33,870 bases of DNA from Azoarcus taiwanensis (GTDB lineage Bacteria; Pseudomonadota; Gammaproteobacteria; Burkholderiales; Rhodocyclaceae), in the NCBI RefSeq assembly GCF_012910885.1, contig NZ_WTVM01000030.1, positions 1 to 33,870 of the forward strand, in the 5' to 3' direction. The notes below the pieces were generated by a model. It worked only from the letters and a program-made list of their open reading frames with translations, was not told the DNA's origin and did no database searches. Numbering within the stretch: position 1 is the first letter of the stretch; every line of letters begins with the position of its first letter. The position numbers were made by a program, and so were the translations under genes. Shown piece by piece: positions 1-8,060 of this stretch.

Positions 1-269
1 TCGATGACCATCCGTCCGCCAACCTCCCAGATGTTGGCGGTGCCATGGAAGATCAGGCCGCCGCGTTCGGCTCCGGGGCCGGCTGCGATCGGGCCGACTG
101 CATTGAGCCGTGCTTCGTCCTGCACGAAAAAAACCATTGCCACGAAGGCGCCGACGAGCACGAAAAAGGCGCCCGCGACGAGCAGCGCCACTATCCGGAC
201 CTGGCTGACGGCATCGCTCGATGCCGGGTGCTTCTGGGAGGTCGTCTTGTTGCTGGTGGGGCTGGTCAT
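1..269 (-). CDS. N-terminal part of an unrecognised membrane-anchored protein (runs off window)
   Basis: An open minus-strand frame starts at an ATG at 269 and continues past the left edge, giving 89 codons. The N-terminus is Ser/Thr/Lys-rich (about residues 1-22, starting MTSPTSNKTTSQKH). One strong hydrophobic segment follows (IVALLVAGAFFVLVGAFVAM), then a Gly-rich extracytoplasmic stretch ending in GLIFHGTANIWEVGGRMVI. This pattern suggests a single-pass anchor with a periplasmic domain. I do not recognise the family. The start has only a weak ribosome binding site. The gene is divergent from the kinase gene at 424, and the 154 bases between them hold no strong promoter that I can see. Confidence 0.5.
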   Translation of the reverse strand, partial: MTSPTSNKTTSQKHPASSDAVSQVRIVALLVAGAFFVLVGAFVAMVFFVQDEARLNAVGPIAAGPGAERGGLIFHGTANIWEVGGRMVI

Positions 270-423
270 GAATGCGGACGAGTGGTGATTATGGTTGGCC
301 ACGTGGAGGGCGGCGGTCGGACTAAGTTACCATTGACGGACCCTGAGGGGCAAAGCCCGGGGTAATCGCGTGAATCTCAGGTCGAAGTGATTCATTGAGC
401 GATCAATTGCGCTTTTCGGGATC

Positions 424-2046
424 ATGGACGAAGGCACGGCACGGCTGAAGGCACTGATGGCAGGCCGCGGGTTCCCGCACCTGGCGGGCGATATGCAGTG
501 CATCGAGACCCATATCTCGTGGGTGGTGCTTGCCGGCGACTTCGCCTACAAGTTCAAGAAGCCGCTCGACCTCGGCTTTCTCGACTACTCCACGCTCGCG
601 CTACGCAAGCAGGCCTGTGAGGATGAGCTGCGCCTGAACCGGCGCACTGCACCGAGTATCTACCTCGACGTAGTCGCGTTGCGGGGCACGGCTGCAGCCC
701 CTCGGATCAATGGCGACGGGCCGGTTCTCGATTACGCGGTGCGCATGCGGCGCTTCGACCAGGACCAGGTTTTCGATGCCTTGCTCGCCCGTGATGCGCT
801 CACACCGGATCTGATCGATGCCGTCGGGGTGCATGTCGCGGCCCTTCATGCGTCGGCCGCGGTTGCTGAGGTCGGTGGCGAGTACGGCACGCCACAGGCG
901 GTGCATGCGCCGGCGTCGCAGAACTTCGAACAGATCCGCGACAGACTCGCCGATGGCGCAATCCATGCACGCGTGGCCGCGCTCGAGCAGTGGAGTGATG
1001 CCGCGTTCCAACGACTTCGCGACACATTCGCCAAAAGGCTTGCCGACGGCCGGGTGCGCGAATGTCACGGTGATCTGCATCTGGGCAATCTGGTGGTTTG
1101 CGATGGCCAGGCGCGGCTGTTCGACGGCATCGAGTTCAATCCGCATCTTCGCTGGACGGACGTGATCGCCGATACCGCCTTTCTCGTCATGGACCTTCTT
1201 GCCCACGGCCGCGAGGATCTGGCTGGGCGTTTTCTCGATGTCTGGCTGCAGGAGACCGGGGATTACGAGGGTGTGGCGGTGTTGCGCTACTACCTCGTCT
1301 ATCGTGCGATGGTCCGTGCCAAGATCGCAGCGATTCGCCTCGGGCAAGCTGGTGCGCAGGAATGTGATCGCGACGCCTTCATGCGCTACCTGTCGCTCGC
1401 CGAGCGCCTGACCGTGCCGGGGCAGCGGGGGTTGGTGATCGGCTGCGGCGTGTCCGGCAGCGGCAAGAGTGTGAGCTCACAGACACTCGTGGAGGGTGCA
1501 GGCTTCATCCGCCTGCGCTCGGATGTGGAGCGCAAGCGGCTGTTCGGGCTCGCGCCCCTGGCGTCGAGTGCGTCGGTGCTGGCGGGCGGCATCTATACGG
1601 CGGACGCCAGTGCGCAGACTTATGCGCGCCTGCTCTTTCTCGCCGGCAATGTTCTCGACGCCGGATATCCGGTGTTCGTCGACGCGACCTTCTGTCGGCA
1701 TGCTCAGCGCGAACCCTTCACGCAACTCGCGGCACGCCTTGACACACCCTGCCTGATCGCGTGGTTCGATGCGCCGCCGGCGCTGCTCCAACAACGCGTC
1801 GTGGCGCGACTCGGGGCGGGCGCCGATGTGTCGGAGGCCGATCTCGCGGTGCTCGAAAGCCAGCTGGCGAGCTTCGAGGTGCCGGATGAGGTCGCCGACG
1901 GCGCGCGGGTGCTGAAACTCGATACATCGACATCCGACGCGCCCCAGGTGCTGCGCGATGCGGTTGCGCAGTGGCTGGCCGGCGTCGCGGGAGCGGACAG
2001 TGGAGTACCATTGCATACGAACAGATCGAATCCGGACGGCGCATGA
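424..2046 (+). CDS. Bifunctional aminoglycoside-phosphotransferase-like / AAA (AAA_33) kinase fusion protein
   Basis: 540 residues in two domains. Residues ~1-330 look like the APH/choline-kinase fold: the catalytic loop is HGDLHLGN at 215-222 and the metal-binding Asp is in FDGIEFN at ~233-239. Residues ~335-540 are a P-loop kinase domain with Walker A GCGVSGSGKS at ~340-349 and a zeta-toxin/AAA_33-like layout (RSDVERKRLFG, then VFVDATFC). Such fusions are common in proteobacteria and are annotated as bifunctional aminoglycoside phosphotransferase/ATP-binding proteins; their substrate is not established, and resistance should not be assumed. The stop overlaps the start of the MotA-like gene (ATGA at 2043-2046), so the two are probably translationally coupled. 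Family assignment is firm; function is unknown. Confidence 0.85.
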   Translation: MDEGTARLKALMAGRGFPHLAGDMQCIETHISWVVLAGDFAYKFKKPLDLGFLDYSTLALRKQACEDELRLNRRTAPSIYLDVVALRGTAAAPRINGDGPVLDYAVRMRRFDQDQVFDALLARDALTPDLIDAVGVHVAALHASAAVAEVGGEYGTPQAVHAPASQNFEQIRDRLADGAIHARVAALEQWSDAAFQRLRDTFAKRLADGRVRECHGDLHLGNLVVCDGQARLFDGIEFNPHLRWTDVIADTAFLVMDLLAHGREDLAGRFLDVWLQETGDYEGVAVLRYYLVYRAMVRAKIAAIRLGQAGAQECDRDAFMRYLSLAERLTVPGQRGLVIGCGVSGSGKSVSSQTLVEGAGFIRLRSDVERKRLFGLAPLASSASVLAGGIYTADASAQTYARLLFLAGNVLDAGYPVFVDATFCRHAQREPFTQLAARLDTPCLIAWFDAPPALLQQRVVARLGAGADVSEADLAVLESQLASFEVPDEVADGARVLKLDTSTSDAPQVLRDAVAQWLAGVAGADSGVPLHTNRSNPDGA

Positions 2047-2873
2047 ATCCATCCACCCTCATCGGCATGGTGGCGGGCATCGCGATGCTCGCCATCGTGC
2101 TTGTCTTCGCGGCGGAAGAGCCAACCGCCTTCCTCAACCTGCCTGGGCTGGCGATCGTGCTCGGCGGTACGCTCGCAGCAACCTTCATCAGCTACCCGCT
2201 CAGGGAGGTCGTGCGCGTCTTCGGCCTGTTCCGCACGGTTCTGCGAAACGAGCGGCTGTATACCCAGCGCGACATCGAAGAGCTGATCCAGATCTCGCGC
2301 CTGTGGATGCAGGGTGACGTACGAGCGGTGGAGCAGGCGCTCAAGCGGGTGAACAACCCGTTCCTGCGCACCGGCGTGCAACTGGTCATCGATCTCACGC
2401 CGGAAGAGGACATCCTCGACCTGCTGCAATGGCGTATCTCGCGGCTGCGCGCGCGCGAGCACGCCGAAGCCCAGCTGTTCAGGGTCATGGCGGCGTTCGC
2501 GCCGGCCTTCGGCATGATCGGCACCCTGGTTGGGCTGATCAACCTCATGTTCGTGCTCGAGGACGGCGATCTCGCGGTGATCGGCCCGCATATGGCGGTC
2601 GCGCTCATGACCACCTTCTACGGCATCCTGCTGGCCAACCTGGTGTTCAAGCCAGTGGCGGTCAAGCTCGAACGGCGCACCGAGCAGCGCGTGGTGCTGA
2701 TGAACATGATTCTGCAGGGCATCTCGATGATGTGCGAGAAGCGCAGCCCGGCGCTGATGCGCGAGACGCTGAGGTCGTTCATGGCGCATTACGAGGACGA
2801 GATCGACGACACCGGTGCGGCCAAGCCTGGGGTGAGACGGCCGGCGGCTGGCGGAGCGACCCGTCGTGGCTGA
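2043..2873 (+). CDS. MotA/PomA-like stator protein (MotA/TolQ/ExbB proton-channel family)
   Basis: 276 residues from ATG 2043, which overlaps the previous stop; the frame is open further upstream, but the protein begins naturally at MNPSTLIGMVAGIAML. Four membrane segments fit MotA topology: ~5-24, ~31-52, ~150-172 and ~184-206, with a large cytoplasmic loop between TM2 and TM3. TM3 begins with a conserved Pro (AAFAPAFGMIG, P154), matching the mechanistic proline of MotA. In stators, MotA-type subunits form the ring around MotB and conduct H+ or Na+. No flagellar, chemotaxis or TonB genes are visible nearby, so this may be a second stator set or a non-flagellar ion-driven motor. The next gene is its MotB partner, overlapping by 8 bases. 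Confidence 0.85.
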   Translation: MNPSTLIGMVAGIAMLAIVLVFAAEEPTAFLNLPGLAIVLGGTLAATFISYPLREVVRVFGLFRTVLRNERLYTQRDIEELIQISRLWMQGDVRAVEQALKRVNNPFLRTGVQLVIDLTPEEDILDLLQWRISRLRAREHAEAQLFRVMAAFAPAFGMIGTLVGLINLMFVLEDGDLAVIGPHMAVALMTTFYGILLANLVFKPVAVKLERRTEQRVVLMNMILQGISMMCEKRSPALMRETLRSFMAHYEDEIDDTGAAKPGVRRPAAGGATRRG

Positions 2874-3618
2874 ACAGGCCGAGCCGACCCTCGCTGCCCG
2901 TGGCGGACGCTACGCGCAGTGGCATGTCGACCCGCCGGCCGATCGCGACGAGGACAGCTGGCTTCTTGTCTATCTCGACGTGATGACCTTGCTGTTGGTG
3001 ATGCTCGTCGTACTGCTTGCCTTCTCGAATAGAGACATCGGAGTCTGGCTGCCGGACCCGCATCCCGCTCCCGAACCGGCGCAGGCGCATGTGCTGGAGG
3101 GCTTGCCGGGGTTGCTGGAAGGCTTGCCGGCACCCGAGGCTGCGCCCGAGCCGGTCGCCGAGTTGCCGCCAGTGCCCGAGGATGAGGTGCAGGACCCCCT
3201 GGCGGGTCTGTCGCTCGAAGGGCTGGGCGACGATATCCAGGTCTTGGTGACCGAGAACGCCGTGCGCTTCCGGATCAGCAACGAGATTCTCTTCCCGTCC
3301 GGGCAGGCCGATCTCACGCCGCGCGGCGCCGAGGTGATCGACCGTCTGGCGACCCTGTTCCAAGACGGCTATCACCGCATTGCGGTCGAGGGACACACCG
3401 ATGACGTGCCGATTCAGACCGCGCGCTTCCCGTCGAACTGGGAATTGTCGACCGGTCGTGCAACCAGCGTGGTGCGCAGGCTCGAGGCCGGCGGGGTGGC
3501 ATCGGTACGCTTGCGTGCGACCGGCTATGCCGATACCCGGCCGCTGGAGGACAATGCAACCGCCGAAGGGCGGGCGATCAACCGCAGGGTCGAGCTGACC
3601 ATGGAGGCCGTGCAATGA
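2866..3618 (+). CDS. MotB-like stator protein with C-terminal OmpA/peptidoglycan-binding domain
   Basis: 250 residues starting at GTG 2866, inside the end of the MotA-like gene. There is a short cytoplasmic N-terminus, then one transmembrane helix (~33-52) carrying the ion-binding Asp of MotB (YLDVMTLLLVML, D38). A Pro/Glu-rich linker (~60-115) precedes an OmpA-like domain (~125-250) with the peptidoglycan-binding signature VEGHTDDVPI and later RATGYADTRPL and NRRVELTM. MotB proteins anchor the stator to the cell wall and carry the proton path. The linker is unusually Pro/Glu-rich, and I could not identify a standard plug helix. The gene ends in an ATGA overlap with the histidine kinase gene. 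Confidence 0.88.
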   Translation: MAEQAEPTLAARGGRYAQWHVDPPADRDEDSWLLVYLDVMTLLLVMLVVLLAFSNRDIGVWLPDPHPAPEPAQAHVLEGLPGLLEGLPAPEAAPEPVAELPPVPEDEVQDPLAGLSLEGLGDDIQVLVTENAVRFRISNEILFPSGQADLTPRGAEVIDRLATLFQDGYHRIAVEGHTDDVPIQTARFPSNWELSTGRATSVVRRLEAGGVASVRLRATGYADTRPLEDNATAEGRAINRRVELTMEAVQ

Positions 3619-4421
3619 GCGACGACGACATCGAGCGTATCGCCGGTGCGACTGATGCCTTGCTGCTGCGGATGAAAACGCTTGAAAAAGCCAATGCCGA
3701 CCTCGAGGCGCGGGTGGCGGAGCGCACGGCCGAACTGGAAGCGGTCAATCGCGAGCTCGAAGCGTTTTCCTACTCGGTTTCACACGACCTCAAGGCGCCG
3801 TTGCGCGGAATCGATGGCTATGCGCGGATTCTGCTCGACGAATACGGGGAGCGTCTCGATGACGAAGGGCGGCGCCTGCTCGGCAATGTATGCCGAGGCG
3901 TCGCGCAGATGCACCGTCTGATCGGCGACATGCTCGCCTACTCCCGCCTCGAGCGACAGGTGCTGGCGCCGTGTGCCGTCGAGCTTCAGCCGCTGGCCGA
4001 AGAGGTGCTGAGTGCGATCGACGAGGGCGGCTTGCCCGAGGCGGCCAGGCTGTCGATCGACATGGGAGGGCTTGAGGTGCGCGCCGACCGCAACGGACTC
4101 GCGATCGTGTTGCGTAACCTGCTCGCCAATGCCCTGAAATTCCACGCGCCCGGCCAGGTGCCGGTCGTGCACGTTTCCGCCCAGCGCGAAGGGCAGGCGG
4201 TGCGCATCGAAGTGTGCGACGAGGGTATCGGCTTCGACATGAAGTACCACGAACGGATTTTCGATATCTTCCAGCGACTGAATCGCGTGGAGGACTATCC
4301 AGGCACTGGGGTCGGGCTGGCCTTGGTCAAACGCGCGGTCGCGCGCATGGGAGGGCGGGTGTTCGTGAACAGTGTGCCGGGCGAGGGCACGTGCTTCACC
4401 GTCGAGCTGCCGGCACCCTGA
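3615..4421 (+). CDS. Soluble sensor histidine kinase, coiled-coil N-terminus and no sensor domain
   Basis: 268 residues. The first ~50 are a heptad-like coiled coil (ARVAERTAELEAVNRELEAF). The HisKA domain follows with phospho-acceptor H57 in SVSHDLKAPLRG, then an HATPase_c domain with N box (LRNLLANALKF), G1 box (DEGIGFD), F box (IFDIFQRLN) and G2 box (GTGVGLALVKR). The catalytic core is complete and resembles phytochrome-type kinases. There is no transmembrane helix and no PAS, GAF or HAMP domain, so input must come through the coiled coil or a partner. The ATGA overlap with the MotB-like gene implies coupled translation and suggests the stator could be that partner (inference). No response regulator gene is adjacent. 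Confidence 0.88.
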   Translation: MSDDDIERIAGATDALLLRMKTLEKANADLEARVAERTAELEAVNRELEAFSYSVSHDLKAPLRGIDGYARILLDEYGERLDDEGRRLLGNVCRGVAQMHRLIGDMLAYSRLERQVLAPCAVELQPLAEEVLSAIDEGGLPEAARLSIDMGGLEVRADRNGLAIVLRNLLANALKFHAPGQVPVVHVSAQREGQAVRIEVCDEGIGFDMKYHERIFDIFQRLNRVEDYPGTGVGLALVKRAVARMGGRVFVNSVPGEGTCFTVELPAP

Positions 4422-4428
4422 GGGTGCC
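4412..4428 (+). repeat. Perfect hairpin with the kinase stop codon as its loop
   Basis: The 7-bp arms GGCACCC (4412-4418) and GGGTGCC (4422-4428) are exact complements. The three-base loop is TGA, the stop codon of the histidine kinase gene. No T-run follows, so it is a poor intrinsic terminator; it could protect the mRNA 3' end or slow termination. Confidence 0.5.
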
Positions 4429-4441
4429 TCGCATTCTGGGC

Positions 4442-4447
4442 TAAACT
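4442..4447 (+). promoter_or_regulatory. Possible -10 element (TAAACT) of the DNA methyltransferase gene
   Basis: TAAACT lies 70 bases before the proposed ATG at 4517. The same element shape precedes ubiK in this window. No clear -35 is visible. If real, transcription would start near 4454, which argues against using the upstream TTG at 4454 as the start codon. Confidence 0.35.
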
Positions 4448-4516
4448 CCGCAATTGCTTCTTTCCCGGGCTTTTCACTTGAATACCACCATTGCTCCACC
4501 TTGCCCGAGCCGGCAA

Positions 4517-5734
4517 ATGCCGCTGCGCCTCTACGACGTGGAGGCGTTGGGCCAGGTGTTTACCCCGGAGGCGGTGGTCAAGGCGATGCTCGCGCTGCGT
4601 CGCAACAGAGGCAGGGTGCTGGAGCCGTCATGTGGCGATGGGGCGTTTCTCCGCCATCTGCCGGGTGCGACAGGCATCGAGCTCGATGCTGCCCACTGCC
4701 CGCCCGGCGCGCTGAACATGGATTTCTTTGCCTATCCCGACAGCGAGCGCTTCGACACGATCATCGGCAATCCCCCCTACGTGCGCTTTCAGGATATCCC
4801 GCCCGCCACCCGTGCGAGGCTGGGGGCCGCGCATTTCGACGGCCGCTCCAATCTCTACCTGTTCTTCATCGAGAAGTGCCTGCGCCATCTTGCACCGGGC
4901 GGTGAGCTGATCTTCATTACACCGCGCGATTTCCTCAAGGCCACCTCAGCGGTCAGGCTCAACCGGCTGCTGTTCGAGCAGGGTTCGATCACCGACGCGA
5001 TCGAGCTCGGCGACGCCCGGGTGTTCGAAGATGCGGTGCCGAATTGCCTGATCTGGCGATTCGAGAAGGGACGCACCGAGCGCAGCCTGCGCTATGCCGA
5101 GATCGGTTCCGGAGACCGGGTCGACGAAGCGCTCGCCGAGCCGCCATGGCAGGTGCGCAGTCTGGCCGAATGTGCCGGCCACCTCATGTTCGTGCGTGGC
5201 GACTACCCGTTGCGCCTGTCCGACATCGCTTTCGTCAAGGTCGGTGCGGTATCCGGGGCGGACGACATCTATGCTGACGAGGTACATGGCGACCGCGATT
5301 TCGTGTGTGCTTCCACGGTCCGGACCGGTTTGACGCGGCGCATGGTCTGGTGCGAACCGGGTGAGCCGCCGCCCCAGGTGCTGCTGCCGCATCGTGCCCG
5401 TTTGATTTCCCGCCGCATCCGTTCGTTCGACGAGAGCAACTGGTGGCAGTGGGGGCGCGGCTATTACCAGAGCGAGCGGCCGCGAGTGTATGTGAACGGC
5501 AAGACGCGCGCCGAAAGGCCGTTCTTCACCCATCCCTGTGAGCACTACGACGGTGCAGTGCTGGCGATCTTTCCGCATGACCTTCAGACCGACGTCGCAG
5601 CGCTAGCGGAGGCGCTGAATGCGACCGACTGGACCGAGCTTGGCTTCGTGTGCGACGGGCGCCATCTATTCACCCAGCGCAGCCTCGAGAACGCGCCGCT
5701 GCCAGTGGGCTTTCAGCGGTTTCTCCGGCGCTGA
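4517..5734 (+). CDS. Solitary adenine-N6 DNA methyltransferase (TaqI/Eco57I class)
   Basis: 405 residues from ATG 4517. The frame is open back to a TTG at 4454, but that codon coincides with the likely transcription start and the added residues look non-conserved. The SAM-binding motif I is VLEPSCGDGA (34-43) and the catalytic motif IV is NPPY (85-88) within DTIIGNPPYVRFQD, which mark a class gamma N6-adenine methyltransferase. The front part (GQVFTPEAVVKAML) is the usual X-motif region of this class. The C-terminal ~200 residues presumably read the target sequence. No restriction endonuclease or specificity subunit is adjacent, so it is either an orphan methyltransferase or a bifunctional type IIG relative that lost its nuclease part; no nuclease motif is visible. 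A modification role for another macromolecule is less likely. Confidence 0.82.
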   Translation: MPLRLYDVEALGQVFTPEAVVKAMLALRRNRGRVLEPSCGDGAFLRHLPGATGIELDAAHCPPGALNMDFFAYPDSERFDTIIGNPPYVRFQDIPPATRARLGAAHFDGRSNLYLFFIEKCLRHLAPGGELIFITPRDFLKATSAVRLNRLLFEQGSITDAIELGDARVFEDAVPNCLIWRFEKGRTERSLRYAEIGSGDRVDEALAEPPWQVRSLAECAGHLMFVRGDYPLRLSDIAFVKVGAVSGADDIYADEVHGDRDFVCASTVRTGLTRRMVWCEPGEPPPQVLLPHRARLISRRIRSFDESNWWQWGRGYYQSERPRVYVNGKTRAERPFFTHPCEHYDGAVLAIFPHDLQTDVAALAEALNATDWTELGFVCDGRHLFTQRSLENAPLPVGFQRFLRR

Positions 5735-5744
5735 CGCGGTGGTG

Positions 5745-5750
5745 TAAGAT
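5745..5750 (+). promoter_or_regulatory. Possible -10 element (TAAGAT) of the gshAB operon
   Basis: TAAGAT lies 11 bases after the methyltransferase stop and 60 bases before the gshA ATG. No convincing -35 hexamer is seen at the usual spacing. Confidence 0.35.
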
Positions 5751-5765
5751 TGGCGCAAAACATAC

Positions 5766-5790
5766 GGCCGCGGCACCATTGACCGCGGCC
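5766..5790 (+). terminator. GC-rich hairpin in the gshA leader
   Basis: GGCCGCGG (5766-5773) and CCGCGGCC (5783-5790) form a perfect 8-bp stem with a 9-base loop, followed by TTTCT. It lies between the likely gshA promoter and the gshA start. It may terminate the methyltransferase transcript, attenuate gshA transcription, or both. Confidence 0.5.
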
Positions 5791-5810
5791 TTTCTACTGA
5801 GACGGCGAAC

Positions 5811-7106
5811 ATGGTTCCTCATCTGACTACCGCGCTGACCGGGCCACTGCTGGAGCTGGAAACGCGGTTCCTCGATCACGCGACCGAAATCGAGCAATGG
5901 ATGCGCGCGCAGTGGCTGGACCACATGCCACCCTTCTACGGCTCGACCGATCTGCGCAATTCCGGCTTCAAGCTCGCACCGGTCGATCTGAATCTTTTCC
6001 CCGGCGGGTTCAACAATCTCGACGAGCCGTTCATGCCGCTGTGCGTGCAGGCCGCGCAGTCGGCGGTGGAGCGGATCTGTCCGGAGGCACGCAACCTGCT
6101 GCTGATTCCCGAGAACCACACGCGCAACCAGTTCTATCTTCAAAACGTCGCGCAACTCGTCCGCGTCCTGCAGCGTGCCGGTCTGAACGTGCGTCTCGGC
6201 AGCCTGCTCCCTGAGATCACCCAGCCGACCACGATCGAGCTGACCAACGGTGCGTCGGTGACGCTCGAGCCGCTGGAGCGTCGCGGCAGCAGGCTTGGTC
6301 TGGCAGGCTTCGATCCATGTGCAATCCTGCTCAACAACGACTTGTCGGCAGGCGTGCCGCCCCAACTCGTCGACCTGCACGAGCAATGGGTGATTCCGCC
6401 GGTGCACGCCGGTTGGCACAGCCGCCGCAAATCGCGTCACGCGGAAGCCTATGACCGGGTCGCACGGGAGTTCGCTGACGTCATCGGCATCGATCCCTGG
6501 CGAATCAACCCGGCCTTTGGGGTCTGCGGTCAGATCAATTTCCAGGAGCGCACCGGCGAGGAGTGTCTCGCCCATCAGGTGGATACGCTGCTCACCGACA
6601 TCCGCGCCAAGTACAAGGAGTACGGTGTCGACGAGACGCCGTTCGTGGTCGTCAAGGCCGATGCCGGCACATATGGCATGGGTGTCATGACGGTCAAGGA
6701 TGCGTCCGAGGTCGTCGGCCTCAACCGGCGCCAGCGCAACAAGATGGCGGTGGTCAAGGAAGGCCTGCAGGTCCACGAGGTCATCATCCAGGAAGGCGTG
6801 CATACCTTCGAGACCATCGAGGGTGCGGTCGCCGAGCCGGTGGTGTACATGATGGATCACTACGTCGTCGGCGGCTTCTACCGGGTGCACACCGAGCGAG
6901 GACGCGACGAGAACCTCAACGCGCCGGGCATGCATTTCCGCCCGCTGGCCTTCGATACCTGCTGCAGCCTGCCGGATGCCGAGCAGAGTCCGGATGCACC
7001 GCCCAATCGCTTCTACGCTTACGGTGTGGTTGCCCGCCTGGCCTTGCTCGCGGCCTCGGTCGAAATCGAGGAGTCCGAGCCAGCGGTGCTGGAAACGGCG
7101 GCCTGA
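5811..7106 (+). CDS. gshA: Glutamate-cysteine ligase (Acidithiobacillus-type GshA)
   Basis: 431 residues. It catalyses the ATP-dependent ligation of glutamate and cysteine, the first step of glutathione synthesis. The sequence matches the beta/gammaproteobacterial family first defined in Acidithiobacillus ferrooxidans (TIGR02049 type) rather than E. coli GshA: STDLRNSGFKLAPVDLNLFP near the N-terminus, LIPENHTRNQFYL, and an ATP-grasp-like stretch FVVVKADAGTYGMGVM. It is full length and starts at ATG 5811. Three bases separate it from gshB, so the two glutathione enzymes form one operon. No regulatory site is certain apart from the leader hairpin upstream. Confidence 0.93.
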   Translation: MVPHLTTALTGPLLELETRFLDHATEIEQWMRAQWLDHMPPFYGSTDLRNSGFKLAPVDLNLFPGGFNNLDEPFMPLCVQAAQSAVERICPEARNLLLIPENHTRNQFYLQNVAQLVRVLQRAGLNVRLGSLLPEITQPTTIELTNGASVTLEPLERRGSRLGLAGFDPCAILLNNDLSAGVPPQLVDLHEQWVIPPVHAGWHSRRKSRHAEAYDRVAREFADVIGIDPWRINPAFGVCGQINFQERTGEECLAHQVDTLLTDIRAKYKEYGVDETPFVVVKADAGTYGMGVMTVKDASEVVGLNRRQRNKMAVVKEGLQVHEVIIQEGVHTFETIEGAVAEPVVYMMDHYVVGGFYRVHTERGRDENLNAPGMHFRPLAFDTCCSLPDAEQSPDAPPNRFYAYGVVARLALLAASVEIEESEPAVLETAA

Positions 7107-7109
7107 CCC

Positions 7110-8060
7110 ATGACGACACGCTCCTTCGCCTTCATCCTCGATCCGCTACAAGCACTCAAGCCCTACAAGGACTCCAGCATCGCGATGATGCGCGAGGCGG
7201 CGCGGCGCGGCCACAGGGTTCATGCCATCGGTCGCGAATCGCTCGCCTGGCGACGCGGTGGCGTGTATGCACGCGCATTGCCGTTGCAGGTGCTCGGCAC
7301 CGACGACAAATGGTACGAGACCGGCACCCCCGAAGTCCTGCCTCTCACCGCCTTCGACGCGGTAATCATGCGGCAGGATCCGCCCTTCGATTTTGAGTAC
7401 GTGACCGCGACCTGGTTGCTGGAGCGCGCCAGGGCGGACGGGGCACGGGTATTCAACGACCCCCGCGCGATCCGCGACCATTCCGAGAAACTCGCGATTG
7501 CCGAGTTCCCGCAGTTCACCGCACCGACGCTGGTGGCCCGCGATCCCACCGAGGTGCAGGCCTTCATCGACGAGTTCTCCGACGTGGTGCTCAAGCCGCT
7601 CGACGGCATGGGTGGCAGCCAGGTCTTCCGCGTGCGCGCCGACGACCCCAATCGCAACGTCATCCTCGAGACGCTGTCGCACGAGGGCGCGCGTACCATC
7701 ATGGCCCAGCGTTATCTGCCCGAAATCGTCGACGGCGACAAGCGGGTGCTGATCATCGGTGGCGAGGTCGTGCCCCATTCGTTGGCTCGCATCCCCAAGG
7801 CCGGCGAGACCCGCGGCAACCTTGCCGCGGGCGGGCGCGGTGTGGCGATGCCGTTGACCGAACGCGAGCGCGAGATTGCCGAATACCTGGCCCCGATCCT
7901 GTGGGCGCGGGGCCTGCTGGTCGTCGGGCTGGACGTCATCGGCGGGCACCTCACCGAGATCAACGTCACCAGTCCGACCTGCTTCGTCGAGATTGGCGCA
8001 CAGACCGGCTTCTCGGTCGCAGCGCTGTTCGTGGACAAGCTCGAGCAGGCTTGCGCATGA
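7110..8060 (+). CDS. gshB: Glutathione synthase
   Basis: 316 residues, the usual length. It joins glycine to gamma-glutamylcysteine in the cytoplasm using ATP. The N-terminal domain begins SFAFILDPLQALKPYKDSS, with the substrate-binding segment MRQDPPFDFEYV and NDPRAIRDHSEKL. The ATP-grasp domain contains VVLKPLDGMGGSQVFRV, AQRYLPEI and the metal/phosphate segment GLDVIGGHLTEINVTSPT. It lies three bases after gshA, and its TGA overlaps the ATG of the apbE-like gene (8057-8060), so the flavin transferase is probably co-translated with it. Confidence 0.96.
   Translation: MTTRSFAFILDPLQALKPYKDSSIAMMREAARRGHRVHAIGRESLAWRRGGVYARALPLQVLGTDDKWYETGTPEVLPLTAFDAVIMRQDPPFDFEYVTATWLLERARADGARVFNDPRAIRDHSEKLAIAEFPQFTAPTLVARDPTEVQAFIDEFSDVVLKPLDGMGGSQVFRVRADDPNRNVILETLSHEGARTIMAQRYLPEIVDGDKRVLIIGGEVVPHSLARIPKAGETRGNLAAGGRGVAMPLTEREREIAEYLAPILWARGLLVVGLDVIGGHLTEINVTSPTCFVEIGAQTGFSVAALFVDKLEQACA

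Noticed and set aside
424-2046. Aminoglycoside resistance gene
   Set aside because: The APH-like fold is fused to a P-loop kinase domain in a widespread chromosomal protein; nothing links it to resistance.
5670-6935. Long minus-strand frame opposite gshA
   Set aside because: Shadow of gshA codon bias; no ribosome binding site and no family resemblance.
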